Assembly: GCA_001600875.1 (NCBI GenBank)
Contig: BCLD01000001.1
Span: 829,375 to 893,374 of the forward strand
DNA: 64,000 bases
Direction of reading: 5' to 3'
Source of the DNA: Solicoccozyma terricola
Lineage: Eukaryota > Basidiomycota > Tremellomycetes > Filobasidiales > Piskurozymaceae
Part shown: one piece after another, positions 57,601 through 64,000 of the stretch
Layout of the letters: each line of letters begins with the position of its first letter
Numbering within the stretch: position 1 is the stretch's first letter
The notes under the pieces: generated by a model
Told to the model about the DNA's origin: nothing
Seen by the model: only the letters and a program-made list of their open reading frames with translations
The model's database searches: none
Made by a program: the position numbers and the translations under genes

Positions 57601-58755
57601 ATGTCACTTCCCACTCCCACCCCAACCCCAACCCTCACCCCAACCACCACCACCACCCTCAGCATCTCTGAACGACTTTCTCGCGTTTCTCAACCATCTT
57701 TCGATTCGGTTGAATTATTCCATGTTTCTAATCCACGATGGCCATTCCCAACCACCACCACCGGCACCACCACCGGCACCACCGGCACCACAACATCATC
57801 ATCAAACCCACGAATTGAGAATAAGAAGAAGAAGAAGAAGAAGAGAATCCACATTGCATGTTTTGATTCTAGTTTTAATCCTCCAACTCGAGCTCATTTC
57901 GCAATTTCAACTAGTTCTTATCCACCTCGTGAACAAAATACCAACGTCGCCGTAGCCGCCGCCAACGACGCCGACGCCGACGCCGACTCTGACCCATACA
58001 CCGCACGTATTCTCCTCCTTTCAGCTCGAAACGTTGATAAATCATTAAAACCAGGAGATGCAACGTTATCACAACGTATTGAAATGATGATACTTCAATC
58101 TCAAGATATGATTGAATCGTCGTCGGGGAAGGGGGAAGGGGAGGATAATATAGCTATTGGAGCATTAAATCATCCTACTTTTGTAGGTAAAAGTGAGATT
58201 ATACTTCGATGGTTACGTGAGATTCGATTACCATCTGTTTTACGAGATGGTGGTGGTGGTGGTGGTGGTGGTGGTGGTGGTGGTGGCGATGGTGATGATA
58301 CCGGTGATGGAGATGAAATCCCTGAGATCAAATTAACATTCTTGATTGGTTCCGATACGCTTATTCGATTATTCGATCCTAAATATTACATCTCAAACCC
58401 GTCCTCCACCCCGGTCACCAACACCAACACGACGCATCATCAAACACCTGAACAAGAAATGAAATCCCAACTGGATATTCTATTTTCTACCAACAAATGC
58501 ACCATCGTCTCCGCATATCGATCCTCCCCTGACTCCACACCACCACCACCACCACCATCCCAATACATCCAACAACACGTGAATAACGGCCAAATCCGAT
58601 TTTTGGAAATAGGGAAGAAGAATGGAGAGATGATGGATATTAGTAGTTCTATGGTTAGGAAATTTGTTAAAGATGGGAATGTGGAGGATGTTGAGAGGAT
58701 GTGTGGGAGGAGGATAGGAGGGTATATAGCGGAGAGAGGGTTGTATGGCGAGTGA
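57601..58755 (+). CDS. POF1/NMNAT-like nucleotidyltransferase, intronless
   Basis: A 384-residue protein of the HIGH-type nucleotidyltransferase superfamily, resembling yeast Pof1, which is described as a nicotinamide-mononucleotide-type adenylyltransferase. The core begins with HIACFDSSFNPPTRAHFAIS, where NPPTRAH is the T/H-x2-H nucleotide-binding motif. It continues with ARILLLSARNVDKSL, TLSQRIEMMILQSQDM, HPTFVGKSEIILRWLR and KLTFLIGSDTLIRLFDPKYY. The C-terminal ISSSMVRKFVKDG corresponds to the ISST-x2-R motif that binds the triphosphate. The N-terminal 80 residues are Thr/Pro-rich and the middle holds a 14-Gly insertion coded by a GGT microsatellite. The ATG at 57601 was chosen because the longer frame upstream has no ATG. 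Likely role: NAD metabolism or nucleotide repair in the cytosol. Confidence 0.8.
   Translation: MSLPTPTPTPTLTPTTTTTLSISERLSRVSQPSFDSVELFHVSNPRWPFPTTTTGTTTGTTGTTTSSSNPRIENKKKKKKKRIHIACFDSSFNPPTRAHFAISTSSYPPREQNTNVAVAAANDADADADSDPYTARILLLSARNVDKSLKPGDATLSQRIEMMILQSQDMIESSSGKGEGEDNIAIGALNHPTFVGKSEIILRWLREIRLPSVLRDGGGGGGGGGGGGGDGDDTGDGDEIPEIKLTFLIGSDTLIRLFDPKYYISNPSSTPVTNTNTTHHQTPEQEMKSQLDILFSTNKCTIVSAYRSSPDSTPPPPPPSQYIQQHVNNGQIRFLEIGKKNGEMMDISSSMVRKFVKDGNVEDVERMCGRRIGGYIAERGLYGE
58249..58286 (+). repeat. In-frame GGT microsatellite encoding a poly-Gly insertion
   Basis: About a dozen GGT triplets within the POF1-like gene, encoding Gly in a loop of the nucleotidyltransferase. Length is expected to vary between strains. 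Confidence 0.9.
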
Positions 58756-58767
58756 AGGGGGGGTCCT

Positions 58768-58775
58768 CACGTGAT
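58768..58775. promoter_or_regulatory. CACGTGAT box
   Basis: TCACGTGAT just after the POF1-like stop codon; about 1.2 kb upstream of the next ATG, so its target is unclear. Confidence 0.35.
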
Positions 58776-58860
58776 TGCTATTTGTGGTATGGTATGGGTG
58801 GTTAGTAATTGATCGGTGGACTCCGTCGGGGTATTACCAACCCCCGTCCGCTGTTCCCTC

Positions 58861-58987
58861 CGTCCCCTCCCCCTCCCCCTCCCCCTCCCCTCCCCTCCCT
58901 TCCCCTCGGGCCCGATGTCGCGTCCGATGTTGTCCGTGGTGGCGGGGTTTGCGTGCGGGGTGCGCGGGGTGCGGGGTGCGTGCGGGC
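58861..58987 (+). repeat. Adjacent C-rich and G-rich low-complexity blocks
   Basis: CCCCTCC-type units at 58861-58907 are followed at 58941-58987 by GCGGGGTGCGC-type units. Both strands could form four-stranded structures. Confidence 0.75.
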
Positions 58988-59478
58988 TGTGATGGCCGAT
59001 GCCGTGCTTCCACCGCGCTTGGCCGTGCTTTCGTGGCCGGGTTAGCAAGCAATCGAGTCAACGTCACTCATCATTTGCTTTTTCATCATCCCTCGTCTGG
59101 TCTCTTCTTCATAAAAAGGGTAGATACCTGGTTCCCCCCCGCCCCTTCATCCTCACCTACAACCATCCCACACTTCATCACATCATCCTACGAAACAAAT
59201 TACCATGAGCTGTTAAATCAACACAACATCCTTACGATCCCCCTATCGATCCTCTAAACCCAGTCATCAGAAACCATAACCGCCACCACGCCACGCCACC
59301 AGGTCTTTGATCAACTGAACCAACCCGAAACAAATCAAATCATGCTCTCCAGATCAATCATACCAAAACATATCAATACATTCATTAGTCAGAGTAACAA
59401 CGACAAGTTTGAAAAGGGTATTGGATTTCCAGATTAGAACTTTTGTGAGAAAAAAGAGGTGAGTGAGCGTCTCTTTTC

Positions 59479-59606
59479 CGCGAGCGTAGCGAGCAGTCCT
59501 TGTTCTGTCTTCTTCTGTCTTCGCGATGCGAAGACTATTGTCTCGCGAACGTAGTGAGCAGTTATTTCTTCGCGAGAAATATTGTCTTGCGAGCGTAGCG
59601 AGAACT
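59479..59606 (+). repeat. Three dispersed copies of a GCGAGCGTAGCGAG-like element
   Basis: Copies at 59479-59497, 59544-59562 and 59588-59606 share CGCGARCGTAGYGAG; the last two are also preceded by ATTGTCT. A perfect 8-bp hairpin (GTCTTCGC, loop GAT, GCGAAGAC) at 59517-59535 lies between copies 1 and 2. Confidence 0.7.
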
Positions 59607-59997
59607 ACCTTGTTCGAATACACTCTTTCGAATACTGTCAACTCGCGGCGATTGAACGCTGCGAGTGCCATTGGGGGGAATATTCGGTGGCGAATTGAGG
59701 ATGGTTTTAATAAATATGAAGTACTGATCACTTGCGTACCACCCCACCACCACCACCACCAGCAGCAATCACACATTACTCGCTACAACACATTGAATTC
59801 TCTCCAACGATCAACAACATAAACGGAGCTCAGAGATAAATCTCTTTTCACAAACTCCATTACATTACGGGAAAAACTGAATCATTTCTCCGTATAAATC
59901 CAAACGCTCAAACAATCCACGTCGACAGCACACTCGATCGTCGATAAACCAACGCGACACCACCAAAACGACCGCCACGACCGCCCACTCGTCCAAA

Positions 59998-61293
59998 ATG
60001 TCCTTCAACCTCATATCATCCGCTCAATCCTTCCTCTCCTATTCCCACTCCAAACTAACCCTCCACTTAACATCCACCACCTCAACCCCATCCAAATCCT
60101 CCTCCTCCTCCAGCTCAATCCCAAAAGAATCTCAAGATTTATTATTAAAAGCTGTTCTTATTCAAAATGCAATGGATGATGTTGGTGGATTGATCAAGAG
60201 GTTGGAAGTTGAGAAAAGGGAGGAAAGAAAGAGGGTGGAGGAGAAGAGGGATTTGGGATTGTATATGAGGACGTCGTCGTCGTCGTCGTCGTCGAGGAAG
60301 AGGAGGGATGGAAGGGATGGGATGAAGAATGATTGGTTTGAGGTTATAATCGAGGAAGACGAGGAAGACGAGGAAGACGAGGCAGAGGAAGAGGAAGAGG
60401 GAAACATTCCATCATCCGTTTCATCGCCTACTCCGTCTACCACCACCCACGGAGACCACGGAGAAGAAGAATGGTTTGAACACCACGGAGAAGAAGAAGA
60501 ATGGTTTGAACAAACATGGAGTTCTCTTCAATCTGAAACATCACCGATTTCTCAATCTTCAGACCTTTCCTCTTCGGAGTGGGATGAAGAGGATGAGGTT
60601 GATAAGGTGGATGTTAAGATTGTTGATGTTCTTGAATCGGATGATGAGGAAGAATTGGAAGGATTCTCTTTATTCCCTCCGATTCCTTCGTCGTCGTCGT
60701 CGTCGTCGTCGTTCTCAAGATCATCGTCATCGTCATCACGAGATGAGATATATTCAGGTATGCCATCGTCTCCGGTTTTACAACCGACTATCATCTACGA
60801 TAAAATGTACGTCGCTCCACCAACAACGAGGACGACGCCGACATCAGAACAGGAGGTTTTGGAAACATCGAATGTTCGACAAGTGATAGAGGATCAGGAA
60901 TTACAAAAAACGGAGGAGAAGACGTTGATGGTTATTTCGGAGGATGTCTCACCGATCGTCGTCGTCGCCACCCCCACCATGACCGGGTCCACCGAATCAT
61001 TCGATTCTTATGTCGATTCTGAACCTGAATTCGAATCCGAATCCGACTCGGACGACGACGACGACGACGACGATAAAGATGATCCAATCACACCACATCA
61101 AGATATTCTCGATTCCTTCGATGTCGATGATACACCATCACCAGCACCACCATCAATACGAAATAAAACGAACACTGGAATGTTCATGGTTCGAAAGAAC
61201 GAGCAAGGAAGGGAACATGGAGATGGAGGATGTGATAATTGTTCGGCTTGTTTGGGAGTAGAGCAAGTGGGGGTTGATGAGGCGATTTTTTGA
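59998..61293 (+). CDS. Hypothetical acidic Ser-rich protein, intronless
   Basis: A 431-residue single-exon frame I cannot assign to a family. The N-terminal 90 residues look helical and ordered (MSFNLISSAQSFLSYSHSKL, then QDLLLKAVLIQNAMDDVGGL and a Lys/Glu coiled-coil-like stretch). The middle is a string of acidic Asp/Glu runs and Ser runs coded by GAGGAAGAC and TCG repeats. It includes a duplicated HHGEEEWFEQ-like motif (EEWFEHHGEEEEWFEQ). The end carries a Cys-containing motif GGCDNCSACLGVEQVG, reminiscent of half of a metal-binding knuckle, directly before the stop. No signal peptide or membrane span. Function unknown. Confidence 0.75.
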   Translation: MSFNLISSAQSFLSYSHSKLTLHLTSTTSTPSKSSSSSSSIPKESQDLLLKAVLIQNAMDDVGGLIKRLEVEKREERKRVEEKRDLGLYMRTSSSSSSSRKRRDGRDGMKNDWFEVIIEEDEEDEEDEAEEEEEGNIPSSVSSPTPSTTTHGDHGEEEWFEHHGEEEEWFEQTWSSLQSETSPISQSSDLSSSEWDEEDEVDKVDVKIVDVLESDDEEELEGFSLFPPIPSSSSSSSSFSRSSSSSSRDEIYSGMPSSPVLQPTIIYDKMYVAPPTTRTTPTSEQEVLETSNVRQVIEDQELQKTEEKTLMVISEDVSPIVVVATPTMTGSTESFDSYVDSEPEFESESDSDDDDDDDDKDDPITPHQDILDSFDVDDTPSPAPPSIRNKTNTGMFMVRKNEQGREHGDGGCDNCSACLGVEQVGVDEAIF

Positions 61294-61725
61294 GTCCTCT
61301 ATATAGATGAGAGGTTGTGAAAGAAAGGGGGGGTTTTGAAGGTATCGAAAGTGACCCTGCGTGTGTTGTATATTATGGATTGGAATCCGTTATGGATATA
61401 GTGATGCATTTGATATGGGTTTGCATCGTTGCCAACTATCGATTCGATGTTTCGCAACTTTGCCGCGATTCGCTGATGACGCGTCAACTGTCCATTCGAA
61501 TCACATGGAGGACACTTACATACCAAAGTACCAACGTTTGCCCGGGGACTGCCATACACCACCCTAACCACCCGACCATGCTGTCATTCCAATACCTGAT
61601 CCTATCTACCGCCACCGTCCCGCGAGCATAGTCTCGTCCACACGGTCACTTCTACCACGGTCTCGAACCGACAGCTGCACCGCACCGCACCGCACCGAAC
61701 CGCACCTTACCATCCCCGCGATATC
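61294..61725. other. Promoter region of the transporter gene
   Basis: A 432-nt stretch. The only structure I see is a (GCACC)n pentamer array at 61678-61706, about 20 nt before the presumed ATG. Confidence 0.5.
61678..61706 (+). repeat. GCACC pentamer array before the transporter start
   Basis: Four to five GCACC/GAACC units in tandem in the presumed 5' leader. Confidence 0.7.
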
Positions 61726-61964
61726 ATGCGTCCTCTACTCTCTACAAGACGCAAAATCATCTCATCAGCGGTATTAGCGTTGATCGTGATTGCATCAGCG
61801 ACTCAAACTGAAGTAGCGAATGTGAGGAGGAATGGAAATTTCACCCAGGGGACGTTCGTTCCCTAGGGTCGAATTTTGAGAACATGATTGGGAAAACACT
61901 GACTGCTTTTGCGCGGGGGGGGGGGGGGGGGGGGGGGGGAAAAAACCAGTCCTGGGGGGGGAAA

Positions 61965-61997
<33 letters not shown>

Positions 61998-63894
61998 CGT
62001 TTGGGTAACACAGTATCTGTCAGCTGAACAAGGTGAGGGTGGTATTCGTGGTTCGTGGGTGACATATGTGTGTAGAATAGGGGTACTGATTGTAGGGATA
62101 TATGGATCATCACCCCAAAAGGTTTCAGTGAACCTTACCTCACCTTGTGAGCATTCGTTCTGAAACTCCGACCACGGCATTTCAATTGACAGACGTCGTC
62201 GCCCCCGGGGGACTTTTCACATCAACATAGCTACTTAACCCACTCAACATTCTCAATCATATTCCCTCTCCATCTCCTCTATCTCAAGATCCGAAAACCT
62301 AAAAACTCTACAAGAGGATACATATCCCGTGTTCTTCGTGTGATTTCTCAACAAGTGAGTTGGGGGGGTTTCAAATTGGATGTGGGGAACATGCGTGGAC
62401 GACAAGGAGTAGGGCTGAGGGCTGACGAGGGGTTTTACAACGTGGTAGTTGGCAGGAGAACATGCGAGATGGGGGGTTGATGTTAGATGGAAGTTTGGAA
62501 TGACGGTATTGAAATTAACGTCTTTGATCACCATGTGAGTGTATTGCGTTTTTACTCTTCTTCTTCTCCTTGGAGCACCCTAGACAGGGATACACTCTGT
62601 TGCTGATGGTACTCGAAATGCCTCCTTTCGATAGACCGTCATTGTGCTGGTTTGTAGCTGTACCTATGACGGGGTGAGTTTTCACCTCCTATCTTCTCTC
62701 ATCGCACCGATCTCCATACCCGATACTGACGATTCGATATCATCCAGCGTCACCGACTTGACAGCACTCTACGCAACTGCCACTTTCTTCACATATGGAT
62801 TCTCACTCCTCCTTCTCCATACACCTCTCTCTCGAACCATCATCTCCGCCATCATCGTCGCTTTCTCTGGAGTCCTCCTTATTGCATTTTCAGGAGCTCG
62901 TGCTGAAAATCCTACAAACGACGATTCGGAAGGAGGAGGACCACCACATCGTATTTTAGGAGATCTAATCATGTTATTCGGCGCAGCTGTGTTAGGGCTA
63001 TACGAAGTCATTTACAAGCTTTCATTACCTGAAGGACAAGGTGGAGTTGTAACGCACGACAAGAAGGATCAAAACACTGCAATGCCTATCGTCGAGTATA
63101 ACGCGGTACACCAACTATACGACGGTAGTAATGATCATCCATCACCTTCACCTCGACCTACATCTACCACTCATAGACGATCATCGTCCCTACCTGTACT
63201 TCTCAATCCGGGTAATGCAACGCAAGAAGAACATCAACATCTCCCTATAGGACTCCATGCGAATTTTTTAACTAGCTGTATTGGAATAACGACGTTGGTT
63301 GTGTTTTGGATTCCGTTACCGTTTTTGGATATGGTAGGATGGGAAGACTTGAAATGGCCTGGGAAGGCGATGGGGAGTATTGGGTGGATTTGTTTGGCAG
63401 GTGCTACGTATGTGAGTACTGTCCTTGGGATTGACCCCCCCCGTTCGAAGAGAAAGGATTGTCCTCACCCGATGGCTGATGGATCGTAAACCTCTCGCAG
63501 AACGCAGGCTTCATGGTGAGTTTGTTTCCTGACTGACAGGTATCGGCTTAGCACATCCCGAGGCGTCCTAATCGATACGTGCTTGACCTCCGCCACCCCC
63601 CCCCCCCCCCCCTTACAGTGTCTGATCGGACTCCTTGGTCCAGTCACAGCCAGCGTAGCCAACCTTCTCGCCATCGGTTTGGTTGCTCTCGTAGACGCCG
63701 CGTATCTCGGTCGGCGGATACCGTTCTTGACGCTAGTCGGGGCTAATCTGGTATCCTTCGGGTTTGGAGTCTTGATGTATGAAGGGGAAGGAGAGGCGGC
63801 AGGCGAGGTAGATGATGAAGAGGACTATGTGGATGTAGATGTACACGACGAGGACGAAGAGGACATACGGGTTATAGAAGCGAGAGAATCATAG
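61726..63894 (+). CDS. DMT-superfamily (SLC35F/EamA-like) membrane transporter
   Basis: Multi-pass transporter of the drug/metabolite superfamily with about ten helices, resembling fungal SLC35F-type vacuolar or Golgi carriers. Presumed exon 1 (61726-61821) encodes a signal-anchor-like helix (IISSAVLALIVIASATQTEV). A later exon gives YLTHSTFSIIFPLHLLYLKI, then TDLTALYATATFFTYGFSLL, TIISAIIVAFSGVLLIAFSG, ILGDLIMLFGAAVLGLYEVI and a long hydrophilic loop. Further on are ITTLVVFWIPLPFLDMVGWE, AGFMCLIGLLGPVTASVANL and FLTLVGANLVSFGFGVLMY. It ends in an Asp/Glu-rich tail. Introns two and three, around the THS exon, are not uniquely resolved: a 9-nt microexon or another acceptor is needed to keep frame. 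Intron 1 contains two long G runs and the last intron a C17 acceptor tract. The substrate is unknown. Confidence 0.8.
61915..61997 (+). repeat. Triple poly-G cluster (G25, G8, G33) in the first transporter intron
   Basis: Runs at 61915-61939, 61954-61961 and 61965-61997 make up most of the 83 nt between them. The intron acceptor follows within about 25 nt. Confidence 0.9.
63596..63612 (+). repeat. C17 polypyrimidine tract in the last transporter intron
   Basis: Seventeen C directly before TTACAG at the 3' end of intron 63516-63618, serving as the polypyrimidine tract. Confidence 0.85.
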
Positions 63895-64000
63895 GCATTG
63901 GAACGTCCCTTTTCGTCGCGGGTTTTACTTTTGTACAAATGCAGCATTTCGCATGTTTAACTAGGCATGATGGAAAAAAAAATCATTTGCATTTCGTCCT

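Larger units (their letters stand above)
58756..59997. other. 1.2-kb non-coding region with several repeat types
   Basis: No supported gene. From left to right it holds CACGTGAT (58768), a CCCCTCCCCCT-rich block (58861-58907), a GCGGGGTGC-rich block (58941-58987), three GCGAGCGTAGCGAG-type repeats with a hairpin (59479-59606), and CAC triplets at about 59740-59765. Likely the 3' flank of the POF1-like gene and promoter of the next gene. Confidence 0.55.

Noticed and set aside
58999..59208. 69-codon frame after the POF1-like gene
   Set aside because: It overlaps several frames in a GC-rich simple-sequence region; no domain or splice support.
61909..62163. Gly-rich open frame across the G runs
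   Set aside because: It is produced by poly-G translation inside a transporter intron and has no protein-like composition.
1..64000. CRISPR arrays, prophage, insertion sequences, tRNA or rRNA genes
   Set aside because: I found no spaced identical repeats, transposase or integrase domains, or recognisable tRNA/rRNA sequence. The window is eukaryotic nuclear DNA, and a covariance-model scan would be needed to exclude a divergent small RNA.

Overview
The window is nuclear DNA from a fungus, most likely a basidiomycete yeast of the tremellomycete type (Cryptococcus/Tremella/Kwoniella-like). Most genes are interrupted by several 50-120 nt GT-AG introns, genes are closely packed on both strands, and the proteins are clearly fungal: FOX2 multifunctional enzyme, alternative NADH dehydrogenase, BIR1, SEC13, MTR4, an NCS1 purine-cytosine permease and the fungal L-rhamnose pathway. 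The species cannot be fixed from the sequence alone. Two N-gaps (11213-11351 and 49680-49792) and three isolated Ns beside a G-run mark unresolved assembly positions.

Layout. 0.5-11 kb: peroxisomal FOX2 (+), an EFM6/METTL21-like lysine methyltransferase (+), a five-exon multi-pass membrane protein rebuilt here by splicing (-), and the exosome helicase MTR4 (-). 11-19 kb: a GATA factor with a white-collar-type C-x2-C-x18-C-x2-C finger (-), an MTH1-like Nudix hydrolase (+) and a PPP1R37-like leucine-rich-repeat protein (-). 19-26 kb: type II NADH dehydrogenase (+), a TauD-family dioxygenase (-) and a xylose-reductase-like aldo/keto reductase (+). 25.7-29.4 kb: divergent L-rhamnonate dehydratase LRA3 (-) and L-rhamnose 1-dehydrogenase LRA1 (+). 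29.8-42.7 kb: mitochondrial uL14m (-), BIR1 (+), cytosine/purine permease (+), PSP1-domain protein (-), COQ3 (+) and a small membrane ORF (+). 43-54.7 kb: SEC13 (-), carnitine acetyltransferase (-), a Mug190-like C2/SMP lipid-transfer protein (-) and the PIG-H/GPI15 subunit (+). 55.4-63.9 kb: three intronless + strand genes (a low-complexity 620-residue protein, a POF1/NMNAT-like nucleotidyltransferase and an acidic Ser-rich 431-residue protein), then a DMT/SLC35F-like transporter.

Functional links. FOX2 and carnitine acetyltransferase both end in the peroxisomal signal AKL, so beta-oxidation and acetyl export are both encoded here. NADH dehydrogenase and COQ3 both serve the ubiquinone pool. 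LRA1 and LRA3 are steps 1 and 3 of non-phosphorylative L-rhamnose catabolism, and the neighbouring aldo/keto reductase could handle a pathway aldehyde.

Structure beyond genes. Homopolymer G or C tracts of 17-44 nt recur inside introns (six genes) and are absent from the exons I reconstructed. A CACGTGA(C/T) E-box recurs upstream of many genes. The ATG and splice coordinates are manual reconstructions. Gene boundaries are mostly firm; internal exon joins are firm where a conserved motif spans them and weaker elsewhere.
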